The translations under genes were made by a program, and so were the position numbers. From assembly GCF_008271655.1 (NCBI RefSeq), contig NZ_VKKX01000006.1:1-48818 (forward strand): DNA of 48,818 bases. Direction: 5' to 3'. The number at the start of each line of letters is the position of its first letter. Position 1 is the stretch's first letter. A model generated the notes under the pieces. That model did no database searches, was not told the origin of the DNA, and saw nothing but the letters and a program-made list of their open reading frames with translations. Below, piece after piece: positions 7,674-18,029 of the stretch. The stretch is from Gemmobacter caeruleus. Its GTDB lineage: Bacteria > Pseudomonadota > Alphaproteobacteria > Rhodobacterales > Rhodobacteraceae.

Positions 7674-7862
7674 ATGACTCCCGAACAGACCAAGACCGCC
7701 GAGAAGATGACCTCCGTGAAGGCCGCATGGGACAAGGCGCCCGCTGGTCCGAAGAAGGATGCGGCGCTGAAGCACTACCAAGCAGCCGAGAAGGCCAACA
7801 CCGCGAAGAACGACGCCGAGACCAACAAGGAACTCGATGCGGCGACCCACGCCCTCGCGTGA
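7674..7862 (+). CDS. Small helical protein
   Basis: A 62-residue, alanine- and lysine-rich helical protein (MTPEQTKTAEKMTSVKAAWD, then KDAALKHYQAAEKANTAKND). It has AAAGGA about 9 nt before the ATG. Short proteins of this type recur in alphaproteobacterial stress regions and are uncharacterised. A 217-bp gap with a poly-T tract lies upstream, so it may have its own promoter. A terminator-like hairpin follows. Confidence 0.6.
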   Translation: MTPEQTKTAEKMTSVKAAWDKAPAGPKKDAALKHYQAAEKANTAKNDAETNKELDAATHALA

Positions 7863-7887
7863 CTTTCGTCGTCTGACGTGAACACCG

Positions 7888-7925
7888 GGGCCGCCTGCCG
7901 AGCACGAGAGGGCGGCCCTCTTATT
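7888..7925 (+). terminator. Rho-independent terminator between convergent genes
   Basis: Stem GGGCCGCC (7888-7895) pairs with GGCGGCCC (7911-7918) and is followed by TCTTATTT. It lies just after the small plus-strand gene and touches the stop codon of the minus-strand regulator gene. Confidence 0.6.
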
Positions 7926-8655
7926 TCAGGAGCGGCCCGGTCTGGTCCAGATATGCCGGATCGAACTCGGCGAGATCCACAAGCCCGCCATAGTCGTGGA
8001 ACGTCACACGGCCGTCCCGAAAGGTCACCAGTCCACTCTCGCGAAGCTGCCGCAGGACGCGGTTCACGTGGACCGCGCTCAAACCCAGGGTATCGGCGAG
8101 GTGATACTGCGTCAGCGGGCATTCGAACCCTTCCTTGCTGCCCATGCCGACCAGCCCAAGTCTCGACCCCAGCTCCAGCAGGAAATGCGCCATTCGGGCG
8201 TCCGCATCACGCCGACCGATCCCGACGAGGTGCTCGACCACCATCGCCTCGTCCCGTGACGCCGCCCAGAGGATGGCGGTCGCCAGGCGAGGGGTCTGGG
8301 CGAACGCATCGAGAAGATCGCTTGTCAGCACTTCGGCGGCCTCGATGTCCACGATGGGTTCGAAGCTGTGGTCCGAGGTGCGCAAGAGAACGCTCCGCAA
8401 CCCCAGAAAATCCCCCGGCACCTGGAAATCCACGATCTGCCGCGTTCCGTCGGCCTGCAGCTTGTAGGAACAGACCCAACCCGCGGACAGAATGTAGGCT
8501 GCCCGAGCCGTCTGGCCCTGATGCACCATATCGCGCCCCGCGACAAAGGACCGGCGACGCTGGTGCAGTCGTTCAAGCACGGCCAGTTCGACATCAGACA
8601 GGGCGACGAAGGCCGAGAGCTTGCGGGTCAGGGGGCTGCGTTCTGTTGATTTCAT
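7921..8655 (-). CDS. Crp/Fnr-family transcriptional regulator
   Basis: A 244-residue protein with a cyclic-nucleotide-binding-type beta barrel (residues about 10-130), a long dimer helix and a C-terminal winged helix-turn-helix: YHLADTLGLSAVHVNRVLRQLRESGLVTF. It lacks the N-terminal cysteine cluster of FNR, so oxygen sensing through an iron-sulfur cluster is unlikely; the ligand is unknown. ATG 8655 follows GGAGG; an in-frame ATG at 8682 is possible. It is divergent from the small gene at 8805, and an inverted repeat at 8729-8748 lies between them. It may control its neighbours in this region (inference). Confidence 0.9.
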   Translation of the reverse strand: MKSTERSPLTRKLSAFVALSDVELAVLERLHQRRRSFVAGRDMVHQGQTARAAYILSAGWVCSYKLQADGTRQIVDFQVPGDFLGLRSVLLRTSDHSFEPIVDIEAAEVLTSDLLDAFAQTPRLATAILWAASRDEAMVVEHLVGIGRRDADARMAHFLLELGSRLGLVGMGSKEGFECPLTQYHLADTLGLSAVHVNRVLRQLRESGLVTFRDGRVTFHDYGGLVDLAEFDPAYLDQTGPLLK

Positions 8656-8728
8656 GGGGCCTCCGGGCGTGTCGTGATCCAAGAGCGGAAATCGGCCGGG
8701 ACACTGCTCTGGATCAGTCCAGCATAAG

Positions 8729-8748
8729 GTACTTCCTGCGAAAAGTAC
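8729..8748. promoter_or_regulatory. Inverted repeat, candidate operator
   Basis: GTACTT and AAGTAC are separated by 8 nt, giving a perfect 6-bp dyad in the 149-bp space between the regulator gene and the divergent small gene. The size suits a dimeric Crp/Fnr-type protein, but the half-sites do not match the Crp (TGTGA) or FNR (TTGAT) consensus. Confidence 0.35.
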
Positions 8749-8804
8749 GGATGCACCTGAGCCTCACCTTCCTCCGGTTCACGATGCCAAGGAAGGAAAC
8801 CCGG

Positions 8805-9041
8805 ATGTCGACCGCAAGCGAACATGCAGGCCAAGCCGCCCTTTCGATCTGTGAGGCGCTGCTGCTTGCCATGAACGATCGCGGACTGTTGCCGGAGCAC
8901 GAGATCGTGGGGGTTCTTCGTGACGCCGCAGCGACCCATGAGAACGCGGTCGGCACCGACCAGGAGACGGAAAACCACCGAGCTGTCGCGAACCTGATCA
9001 ACGCGATCATCTCCGGCGGTAATTCAGTTCGACGCTTGTGA
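8805..9041 (+). CDS. Small conserved hypothetical protein
   Basis: A 78-residue, helical and acidic protein (MSTASEHAGQAALSICEALLLAMNDRGLLP, then an EIVGVLRDAAATHEN segment). The start ATG is preceded by AAGGAAGG at suitable spacing. It lies between the Crp/Fnr gene (divergent) and groES (same strand), and belongs to a small family seen in alphaproteobacteria without known function. It may be under control of the divergent regulator. Confidence 0.65.
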   Translation: MSTASEHAGQAALSICEALLLAMNDRGLLPEHEIVGVLRDAAATHENAVGTDQETENHRAVANLINAIISGGNSVRRL

Positions 9042-9155
9042 AGTCTAGCTTCGTCGAACTGCGGGAGAAGTTATGGATATCAATTGATTGGAAGCCAAAA
9101 GATATCCTTTGAGACGCTATTGCAGAACCCCTGCTGAGCCATCATCTCAATGGCA

Positions 9156-9182
9156 TTGGCACTCCGGTATGGCGAGTGCCAA
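9156..9182 (+). promoter_or_regulatory. CIRCE operator (HrcA binding site)
   Basis: TTGGCACTC (9156-9164), a 9-nt spacer, and GAGTGCCAA (9174-9182) form a perfect 9-bp inverted repeat. This fits the CIRCE consensus TTAGCACTC-N9-GAGTGCTAA with one compensated change in each arm. It lies 54 nt before the groES start, where HrcA represses chaperonin transcription in other bacteria. hrcA itself is not in the window. Confidence 0.9.
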
Positions 9183-9236
9183 AGCACATCCGAACATCGC
9201 CATGCTCCCTTGGACATCCGAAGAAGGAGCACTTAC

Positions 9237-9524
9237 GTGTCGTTCACTCCACTCCACGACCGGGTTCTCGTCCGCCGCATCGAAGGTGACGCGAAGACCT
9301 CAGGTGGGCTCATCATCCCTGACACCGCAAAAGAGAAGCCGCAGGAGGGTGAGATCGTCGCGGTCGGCGCTGGCGCCAAGGACGAGGATGGCAAGCGCAT
9401 CGCCATGGACGTCAAGGCTGGCGACCGGATCCTGTTCGGGAAATGGTCGGGCACCGAAATCAAGCTCGACGGCGAAGACCTCATGATCATGAAGGAGAGC
9501 GACATTCTCGGCGTCATGGCCTGA
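9237..9524 (+). CDS. groES: Co-chaperonin GroES
   Basis: A 95-residue protein, the normal length for GroES, which caps the GroEL ring during ATP-driven folding in the cytoplasm. It begins with GTG (read as Met) in [23 protein letters not shown] precedes it by 8 nt. The mobile-loop region [20 protein letters not shown] and the C-terminal [13 protein letters not shown] are typical. Transcription is under the CIRCE element at 9156-9182. groEL follows after 44 nt. Confidence 0.96.
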   Translation: MSFTPLHDRVLVRRIEGDAKTSGGLIIPDTAKEKPQEGEIVAVGAGAKDEDGKRIAMDVKAGDRILFGKWSGTEIKLDGEDLMIMKESDILGVMA

Positions 9525-9568
9525 CCCCGACAGCGACGCCGAAATTTCACTCTCAGGAGCACCCAATC

Positions 9569-11197
<1,629 letters not shown>

Positions 11198-11304
11198 ACG
11201 GCGGCGTCCCGCGGGCAGGAGCCCCCGGACACCAATCCACGGTGTTAATGAAAACAAACACCGAGCACTGCTTCAGAAAAAACTCAGAACCAGGAGGAAC
11301 CGAA

Positions 11305-11439
11305 ATGTCCAAAGGTGACAAGCAACGCGGGAACCGTGAGGCGAAGAAGCCCAAGAGGGTGAAGGAAAAGGTTGTTGCAACAGCCGACTTCACGAAGGGT
11401 AAAGCCTTGACCAATCTTGGCGAGCACAAGAAGAAATAG
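11305..11439 (+). CDS. Small basic protein
   Basis: A 44-residue, strongly basic protein (MSKGDKQRGNREAKKPKRVK, then a TADFTKGKALTNLGEHKKK tail). AGGAGG lies about 7 nt before the ATG. Proteins with the NREAKKPK motif are widespread and uncharacterised in alphaproteobacteria; the charge suggests nucleic-acid or ribosome contact (inference only). It lies 107 bp after groEL and may be co-transcribed with it. It is the last clearly bacterial gene before the prophage. Confidence 0.65.
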   Translation: MSKGDKQRGNREAKKPKRVKEKVVATADFTKGKALTNLGEHKKK

Positions 11440-11481
11440 TTAGCGGTCCGAGTGATTGCATATCACTGGAGACGGAGCCAG

Positions 11482-11589
11482 ATGGCAGAGGGATACACGG
11501 CGACTTGCTTCGTCGGAAAGCCTCTGGCTCGCCAGAAAACGACGATGAAGAGTTACCGGAGAGAGTGCGCGACATGCGTATTTGATTGA
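11482..11589 (+). CDS. Possible 35-residue small protein
   Basis: A short frame reads MAEGYTATCFVGKPLARQKT and ends RECATCVFD, with GGAG about 10-15 nt upstream. It has a CxxC pair near the end. It fills most of the gap between the bacterial region and the prophage end. Composition is plausible but nothing is recognised, and chance cannot be excluded. The prophage boundary probably lies in 11440-11600. Confidence 0.25.
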   Translation: MAEGYTATCFVGKPLARQKTTMKSYRRECATCVFD

Positions 11590-11600
11590 GAAGCCGCAAG

Positions 11601-11834
11601 TTAGCGAAAGCAACCTCGCGCCCGGTCTCGCATCACAGCATAGTCGCTCAACATCTCCGCGATCGCAGAGCCCTCCGGCAGCAGGGCCTGTTCCTTTGCC
11701 GCCCGCGCCAGGAACTCCCGGCCGTACTCGACCACAGGCGGGCACGTCGCGAGCCTGCCGTCCTCAGAACGAACCGTCGCGCAGCCGCTGAGCAAGCTCG
11801 TTGCGATCACGAGGGCGACGCGCCGCAGCCTCAA
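11601..11834 (-). CDS. Small lipoprotein, Rz1/o-spanin-like
   Basis: A 77-residue protein with a lipoprotein signal peptide: basic start, hydrophobic stretch, lipobox LLSGC with the lipidated Cys at residue 18. The mature part has two further cysteines. Position at the end of the prophage late genes and size suggest the outer-membrane spanin subunit (Rz1), but no inner-membrane Rz partner is seen, so function is inference. The start codon is TTG; it lies inside the end of the broken M15 peptidase gene. Confidence 0.55.
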   Translation of the reverse strand: MRLRRVALVIATSLLSGCATVRSEDGRLATCPPVVEYGREFLARAAKEQALLPEGSAIAEMLSDYAVMRDRARGCFR

Positions 11835-12060
11835 ACGCCGTCGGGTCGTGGTTCGTCATCGCAGTGTCGAAAGCGGCGCCCTCCATGTGATTCGAGCGGA
11901 TCGCGCCGGCGACGGCGCGATTGTGCTTAGGGCTGCGATAGGCCGAACGAACGATAAGCGGCTTGACCAGCCGGTTGCGCAGCGCCTGCGCTTTGTCGAG
12001 CGCCGGTCCTTTCACCGCAAGCTTGCTGGCGCCTGTTTTGAAAGATTCGGGATCAGTAGT
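11764..12060 (-). pseudogene. M15 peptidase (endolysin-type) fragment
   Basis: About 85 codons match the middle of phage D-Ala-D-Ala carboxypeptidase-like M15 proteins: PALDKAQALRNRLVKPLIVRS, AYRSPKHNRAVAG, and the zinc motif H-x-x-G-x-A-x-D in SNHMEGAAFDTA. The first part of the gene is missing (the sequence joins directly to the end of the tail-fibre gene). The C-terminal part with the second histidine motif is also missing, replaced by RRPRDRNELAQRLRDGSF and a stop. It cannot be active. The frame opens at 12072 only because it runs through the tail-fibre stop region. Confidence 0.7.
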
Positions 12061-13975
12061 CCGTCTCCACATACACCCCCGAGCAATCGTAAGCGACCGC
12101 CGCCGCCGTCGCGCCGTTGCTCAGGAACAGCCGCGGCGACAGGAATTGCGTCGCGGCGGGCAGGTCCGCGGTGACCTCTTGCTCGAAGACTGCACCGGAC
12201 ACCTCATCAACCACGCGCACCCAGACGGATGACCCGTTCGGCGGCGCGGCGATGAACAGGGTCAGCACCCCGCCCGTGGCGATGGCGAAGCTCGCGCCCA
12301 TGTCGGTCAGCGTCGGCGCGCCGGTGCCGTCGTTCGTGACGAGCTGCCAGCGGGTGTGGGTTCCGCGCTGGAAGCCGATGCCGATGCAGTTGATGGCTGC
12401 GGCGAGCGCCAGCGTCGTCGCCAGCGCGGCCGTGGACCCGTAAAGCCCGAAGAAGCCCATCCCGGTTGCCTGCAGCGTCGTCAGCGAAATCCGCGTCACG
12501 AAGGTCCAGCCGCCGAGCCCCGCTGCGTTCCCGCGCCAGCAGGCCCAGCCTGCGGATCGCTGGTCGGCCACCGAGTCTACGACCGCTGCCGAGGTCAGAC
12601 GCCAGCGGCGCATCGAGGCGGCCAGGTTCGTGGCGGCCAGCGTGGGGTGCGACACGGTGCCGACCGAGGTGACGGGCAGGCCTTCGCTGGTGATCGTCGT
12701 GCCGGTCGAAGGCGCCCAGTTGGCGATCCGGTTCACACCGAAATGCGGCTGCAGCGGAAAGTCCCGACCCGAGGGGCGCATGACGTCGATCCACGGCGCC
12801 CCGGCCCGGTTGCGGGCATAGACCGAGGCCTTGCCAGCGGGCGGCGGGGATGGCGCAGCGGCCAGTCCAGGCAGGACCGTCGGCTGCGGCAGTTCCACCT
12901 GGCCGCTGGTACGGTCGATCCGGACCGCATCCAAGAAGGCCGAGCCATCCGGGCTGACCTTGAAGCTGAAATCGTCGTTGCCAAGAAGCCCGATCAACGC
13001 CCGCGCCGAAAACCCGGTCTTGAAGGCGAAGGCGGCGTCGTTCGCCGGGGCCGCCTTGTTGACCGTCGCCTCGATGCCCGCGCCTGCGTTGTTCAGGAGA
13101 ACGGCCGGTGTGTTCACCGAAACCCGGTTGTAGCTGTCGGCCGTGGCCCCGCCGAGGCCCAGGATCTGCGCGGTCAGGTTCGCCTGGGGCATGCCGACCT
13201 GCGTGACGGCATTGGCGAAGGTTACCGTCGGCGTGTTGATGACGGTCGTGCCGCCCGCCCCAGCCGTGGTCGAGCCGATGTTGACAACCGTGGTCGATCC
13301 GGCGGCACCACCCGTTCCGAGGTTCACGGTCTTGGTCACGCCCGTGGTCGTGGCGCCGGTGCCCATGCCGTAAGTGGCGGTCGTCGTCGCCGTGCCGATG
13401 GTGGCGCTGGCCGCCGAGACGGTGACGGTTCCGGATGCCGTCAGCGTGCCGGAGAAGGTCTTGTTGCCGCTAAAGGTCTGCGTTCCTGCGAGAATCGCCA
13501 GTTCGCTGGATGTGTTGGGCAGCGAGAAGCTGCGGGTCGTCCCGGCGCTGATCCCCGCCAGCGAGAAGGTTGCCTTCTTCGTCGGATCGGTGTCGTTCAC
13601 CAGGCTGAACACGGCGTCCGACACGTCGCGCGGCTCGCCCACCACCTCCCAGGCGCTGCCGGTCCAGACGAGGAACAGCCCCTCGGCCGCGACCCAAGTG
13701 AGCCAGCCGGTGCGCGGCACCAGCCGGACCCACGCACCGTCCACCCAGAAAGCAATGTTCAGATCCCATCCAGCCCAGAGGCCGGTCGCGCCCGAGGCCA
13801 CGAGGTGCCGGTTGCCGTCGGCCGGGCTGGCCGGGGGCGCGGTGCAGGTACGATCGAGGACCGAGAGCTGCACCATGGCATCGAGCAAACGAAGCGCCTC
13901 GTTGTGGGTGACATGTTTCTGCGCCTGCGCCGCCAGGAGGTAGGGCAGGCCCAGATGGGTCGTGGTGTCGGACAT
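12053..13975 (-). CDS. DUF2793 phage tail fibre/appendage protein
   Basis: A 640-residue protein. The first 90 residues, MSDTTTHLGLPYLLAAQAQK then HVTHNEALRLLDAMVQL, define DUF2793, found in GTA-like tail clusters. Residues about 155-260 are a threonine/glycine/alanine-rich low-complexity stretch with repeated short T-x-T units, as in phage fibre shafts. The C-terminal 250 residues look like a receptor-binding or lectin-like domain with many short strands. It is the last structural gene of the late operon and probably decides host contact (inference). Confidence 0.8.
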   Translation of the reverse strand: MSDTTTHLGLPYLLAAQAQKHVTHNEALRLLDAMVQLSVLDRTCTAPPASPADGNRHLVASGATGLWAGWDLNIAFWVDGAWVRLVPRTGWLTWVAAEGLFLVWTGSAWEVVGEPRDVSDAVFSLVNDTDPTKKATFSLAGISAGTTRSFSLPNTSSELAILAGTQTFSGNKTFSGTLTASGTVTVSAASATIGTATTTATYGMGTGATTTGVTKTVNLGTGGAAGSTTVVNIGSTTAGAGGTTVINTPTVTFANAVTQVGMPQANLTAQILGLGGATADSYNRVSVNTPAVLLNNAGAGIEATVNKAAPANDAAFAFKTGFSARALIGLLGNDDFSFKVSPDGSAFLDAVRIDRTSGQVELPQPTVLPGLAAAPSPPPAGKASVYARNRAGAPWIDVMRPSGRDFPLQPHFGVNRIANWAPSTGTTITSEGLPVTSVGTVSHPTLAATNLAASMRRWRLTSAAVVDSVADQRSAGWACWRGNAAGLGGWTFVTRISLTTLQATGMGFFGLYGSTAALATTLALAAAINCIGIGFQRGTHTRWQLVTNDGTGAPTLTDMGASFAIATGGVLTLFIAAPPNGSSVWVRVVDEVSGAVFEQEVTADLPAATQFLSPRLFLSNGATAAAVAYDCSGVYVETDY

Positions 13976-13996
13976 GGGGGCTCCCGTGTGTTGGGA

Positions 13997-16900
13997 TCAG
14001 AATTGCAGCGTGACCGCTGCGGGCGTGCCGCGGCCGAGGCGGTTCGAAAGCTGGAAGATGCAGAGCGCCAGCGTCTGGCCGGGCCCGAGCGGCGCGCCCC
14101 AATCGGCGCTCTGCTGGGCGGCCGTATAGAGGACGGCGGTCGTGGTGCCGGTCAGCGTGCGCTTGACGGCAGCCCCGTCGAGGATCTGCACATCGTAGCT
14201 TTCCAGGTCCTCGGCCAGCGGCACCTCGACCTGCTCCCAGGCATCGGCCACCATCGCGCGGGATCGCCGCGTCCAGCGGATGGTCAGATCGCCCGGGCTG
14301 CGGGCCGTCCGCCATGGCTGTTCGACATGGACCGGCGCGAAGGGCACGAGGCCGCGCCCGGTCGGGTTGAAGCTCAGCGCGGCATAGCTCGCGTCGCTGA
14401 CAGAACGCGCGGCCGGGCCGACCCGCCAGTTCCACGGCAGGCCGAGGTCAGCTTCGGCGATGGGGAGCGCGGCCAAGGTCGCGTCCAGCACCACGACCCG
14501 CGCCCCGGCCGGGGCGGGATTGCCCATGGCCTGCTCCGTTCCGCGCTGGCCGCGCAGCAGGCGGGTCAGGCGGTACCGGCCGGGGGCGATCAGTTCGGCC
14601 GCGCCCGCCTGCACGATCTCCCACTGGCCAGCGGCACTCTCGACCGCCAGCGCATTCGCCCCGCCAAACAGCGCGACGTCCGTCACGCTTGCCAGGGTTC
14701 CGGACAGAAGATCGACCACCAGCGCGTTGCCCAGATCGAAGCGGGAGGTCGGCCCCGGAAAGAAGTCGAAGGCCAGCGTCCCGATCCGCGCCCGACTGCC
14801 GAAGGTGGTCAGGAGGTTGAAGCCATCGGTCGAGGCGCTGCGGAAGACGGCGATCTCGCCGGGCCAGGGGCTGGCATGGGCCGCGATCAGGGGGCGATGG
14901 GAGGGCTGGTCTTCTCTGATCTGCGGAATGTCCAGCATCATCACTTCCGGCGTGCCAAAGACGACGGGGCTGGCAAGTGAGGCAGGGCGGGGATCGCCGG
15001 GCGGCAGATCGTAGGCGGCACGGTCCTGGCGGACCGCCTCGATCCCACGCGCTTCGGCGTCGGCCATCGAAACGAGACGGAATTCCACCTCCCGGCCGTC
15101 ATGCGCGAGCCGGATGACATCGGCAGGGTCCAGCGCCAACCGCGAGGGCGGCAGGCGGAAGGTGGCGCTTTCCCGGCCGATCCAGGCTTCCATCAGCGCG
15201 CGGCGGCACCGGCGTTCCGCCTCCTCGGGCGGGATCGCCATCGGGAAGGACTCCGACGCGATGCGCGTGGTGTCGACCGTGATGCGGCGGGCTTCGACGA
15301 GGGCCGCATCATAATCCTCGTCCGCCCGGGCGACCTGCCACTTCAGCGCCTGCGGCAGTTCGGTCTCCTGTCCGCGAGTCAGTTCGAATGCCTCGCCCTC
15401 GCGGGTGGCGACGAGATCGTCGATGGCCAGCGTGGCGACCGAGGCGCGGCCGCGTATGATGAAGCGGATCACGCCTTCGGTCTCGATGGCATCGAACCCG
15501 AAGTGGCGGGCCAAAGTGGAAATCGATGCGCGGGGGCTTTCCAGCGCGCCGATCACATACCCTTCGACCGCGCCCCATAGGCCGCTTACGTCGATCAACG
15601 CCTCATCGAGCCCAGCGCGCAGGCAGAGGTGGCGCACGAGCGCGGCCAGCGACACCGCGCCCAGCCTGCCGGTCAGCCAGTGGCCAAGGCGCCAATTCGG
15701 GCCGTCCGTCCAGACCCCGGTAAGTTCCGGAAAGAACGGATAGGGCCGCGCGTCCCAAGTCCAGGCGGCGCATTCGGGGACATGGACCATCCGGCCGCCG
15801 TAGATGGCCGAAACCGGATTGTTGGCCGGGGTTTCCCACCAGAGATAGCTGGCTTCCAGATAGGCACGCTGGATCGCATCATCGCGCCAGCCGCGGGAGA
15901 ACCAGGGCGTGAAGCTCTCCGACGACTTCGGATCGAAGAAGACGTTCGGCTGGTTTGTGCCCCGGTCGATGGCGGGGCAGCCCAGTTCCGTGAACCAGAC
16001 GGGCTTTGATTGCGGCACCCATGCGGTCGGCGTGCCGCTCTCGACGCCGCCCGGGCGGTTGAAATGCGGGTTCGACCACCATGCGCGCAGATCCTTGTAG
16101 CGGAACACCCAAGGCTTGCCCGCAGCGCCGTCGGTGATCGGGGTGCGGATCTGTGCCGACCGGTCGGCGGCGCTGGCATAGAACCAGTCGAAGCCTTCGC
16201 CGCCCGCGATGTTGGCTTGGAGGTAGCCGCGATCATGGATGGCGGGCCAGCCTTGAAGGGCATCGGCATGGTCGAAGCCGTCGCGCCAGTCCGACAGCGG
16301 CATGTAGTTGTCGATGCCGATGAAATCGATGTTGGCGTCCGACCAGAGCGGGTCGAGGTGGAAGAACACATCCCCGGTCCCGTCCCCGGGTTGGTGGCCG
16401 AAATACTCGGACCAGTCGGAAGCATAGCCCACCTTGGTGCCCGCCCCGATGACGGTCTTCACGTCGGCCGCCAGTACCTTGAAGGCATTGACAGCCGGAT
16501 AGGCGCTGGCGCTCGACCGGATCGTCGTCAGTCCCCGCATCTCGGTGCCGATCAGGAAGGCATCGACCCCGCCCGCCACGACACAGAGATGGGCGTAATG
16601 CAGGATCATCCGGCGCAGGCCCCAATCGCCAGCGGGGCCGGTCCAGTTCACGGTGTCGCCCGTAATGGCGAATTGCGCCGGGGTGGCAGCGCCGAAGAAG
16701 CTGGAGACCTGCGTGGCAGCGGCGGCGGTCTTGTCGGCCGTCCCGGCATAGCCTGCCGCCGGGGAACAGGTGATCCGGCCCCGCCACGGGAAACTCGGCT
16801 GGCCCAGAGTGGCTGCATTCGCACTGTAGGGGTTCGGCAGCGTGTTCGACGCCGGAACGTCCATCAGCAGGAAGGGATAGAACGTCACCCGCAGCCCCCG

Positions 16901-17995
16901 CGCCTTCATCTCGCGGATCGCCTGCACCACCGCGAAGTCGGCAGGCGTGCCGCCATAGACCGGACGGTCCTCGGCATCGCGGCTGACGAGATGGGCGGCA
17001 GCGCGGGAGACGCCGTTGACCGTCCAGACCTTCGGGCTGGTAACCTTGGCCGCCACCTCGACGCCGGGCTTGATGGTGCAGTTGCCCGCGCGCAGGTCAT
17101 TGCCGAACCAGGCGACGACGAGGCTGGCGCTCTCCACGGCCGGGGCCATGGCCTGCAGCCGATCCAACGCCACGACGATGTCGGCCTCGTCGGGCAGCGC
17201 GTTCAGGTTCTCGGCCGAGGTCGTGCCGCCAGTGGTCTGGCCGAAGACAGTGGTCGTGGCGCCGACCGTCTTGCGCACGGCTTCGGTCGCATAGGTGAAC
17301 TCGCCCGAGGCCGGGATCATGGTCACCGCTTTGACCAGCCCCTCGGCCGAATCCGGGTCGGCCAGCGGCCGGAAGACCTCGAAGCTGAGCTGCGGCAGGC
17401 GGTTGCCATAGGTGGAAAGCGGCAGTTCCTCGAAGATGACGTAGGCGGTGCCGCGATAGGCGGGCGTGTTGGCCGACCCCATCTTCGCCGAAATGAACGG
17501 ATCGGCCCCCTGGGTCTCGTTCCCCGGATACCAGCGCCAAGTGATCCCCGTCATGTCGAGCGGCTTGCCGTCGGCCCAGATGCGGCCGATGCCGGTGATC
17601 GGCCCCTCGCAGAGCGCCACAGCGAAGCTGGCGTAGTAGAGGTATTCCGTCGTCTGGACCCGGCCGCCCCCACCGCCCTTGCCGCCACCCTGCGTCGTGG
17701 TCTTCGTCTCCTCGCGGAAATCGGTCGCCCAGATGATGTTGCCGCCGATGCGCATGCGCCCGTAGAGACGTGGGATGATCGCGCCCTCGGTCGCGGAGGT
17801 GATCCGCAGGCTGTCGAGCCGCTGGCCCTCGATCTTCTGCGCGGGCGCCAGCGAGGACACGATCCAGCTGTCGACCACCGAGCCGATGGTCGAGCCGATG
17901 AAGCCGCCGATGGCGGCCCCAGAAAAGCCGAGGATCGCACCGCCGAAGGCCCCGCCAATGGCGGAGCCGACAGCGCCGAGGACGAGCGTGGCCAT
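13997..17995 (-). CDS. Phage tail tip protein with GTA TIM-barrel domain
   Basis: A 1332-residue baseplate hub/host-contact protein like GTA Orfg15. The N-terminal 60 residues are glycine-rich and hydrophobic (MATLVLGAVGSAIGGAFGGA). Residues about 430-740 form the GTA TIM barrel of glycoside-hydrolase type, with acidic residues in IGTEMRGL and VWFTELGCPAID. A phage-tail_3 domain follows at about 800-1030, then a beta-rich C-terminal end. In GTAs this protein forms the spike hub and may cut cell-wall sugar. It follows NlpC/P60 and DUF2163 genes in the usual GTA order. Confidence 0.92.
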   Translation of the reverse strand: MATLVLGAVGSAIGGAFGGAILGFSGAAIGGFIGSTIGSVVDSWIVSSLAPAQKIEGQRLDSLRITSATEGAIIPRLYGRMRIGGNIIWATDFREETKTTTQGGGKGGGGGRVQTTEYLYYASFAVALCEGPITGIGRIWADGKPLDMTGITWRWYPGNETQGADPFISAKMGSANTPAYRGTAYVIFEELPLSTYGNRLPQLSFEVFRPLADPDSAEGLVKAVTMIPASGEFTYATEAVRKTVGATTTVFGQTTGGTTSAENLNALPDEADIVVALDRLQAMAPAVESASLVVAWFGNDLRAGNCTIKPGVEVAAKVTSPKVWTVNGVSRAAAHLVSRDAEDRPVYGGTPADFAVVQAIREMKARGLRVTFYPFLLMDVPASNTLPNPYSANAATLGQPSFPWRGRITCSPAAGYAGTADKTAAAATQVSSFFGAATPAQFAITGDTVNWTGPAGDWGLRRMILHYAHLCVVAGGVDAFLIGTEMRGLTTIRSSASAYPAVNAFKVLAADVKTVIGAGTKVGYASDWSEYFGHQPGDGTGDVFFHLDPLWSDANIDFIGIDNYMPLSDWRDGFDHADALQGWPAIHDRGYLQANIAGGEGFDWFYASAADRSAQIRTPITDGAAGKPWVFRYKDLRAWWSNPHFNRPGGVESGTPTAWVPQSKPVWFTELGCPAIDRGTNQPNVFFDPKSSESFTPWFSRGWRDDAIQRAYLEASYLWWETPANNPVSAIYGGRMVHVPECAAWTWDARPYPFFPELTGVWTDGPNWRLGHWLTGRLGAVSLAALVRHLCLRAGLDEALIDVSGLWGAVEGYVIGALESPRASISTLARHFGFDAIETEGVIRFIIRGRASVATLAIDDLVATREGEAFELTRGQETELPQALKWQVARADEDYDAALVEARRITVDTTRIASESFPMAIPPEEAERRCRRALMEAWIGRESATFRLPPSRLALDPADVIRLAHDGREVEFRLVSMADAEARGIEAVRQDRAAYDLPPGDPRPASLASPVVFGTPEVMMLDIPQIREDQPSHRPLIAAHASPWPGEIAVFRSASTDGFNLLTTFGSRARIGTLAFDFFPGPTSRFDLGNALVVDLLSGTLASVTDVALFGGANALAVESAAGQWEIVQAGAAELIAPGRYRLTRLLRGQRGTEQAMGNPAPAGARVVVLDATLAALPIAEADLGLPWNWRVGPAARSVSDASYAALSFNPTGRGLVPFAPVHVEQPWRTARSPGDLTIRWTRRSRAMVADAWEQVEVPLAEDLESYDVQILDGAAVKRTLTGTTTAVLYTAAQQSADWGAPLGPGQTLALCIFQLSNRLGRGTPAAVTLQF

Positions 17996-18029
17996 TGCGG
18001 AAACTCAAGGTTCGAAGGGTTGGGGGGAG

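Noticed and set aside
9042-9155. Heat-shock sigma factor promoter before groES
   Set aside because: No convincing -35/-10 pair was found; only the CIRCE operator is clear.
13195-13450. Repeated short GTC/GGT-rich units resembling a CRISPR or tandem repeat
   Set aside because: They are the low-complexity threonine/glycine shaft of the tail fibre protein, without regular spacers.
12356-14980. An 874-codon plus-strand frame opposite the tail genes
   Set aside because: High GC gives long antisense frames; its sequence is arginine/glycine-rich and the opposite strand encodes recognised DUF2793 and tail hub proteins.
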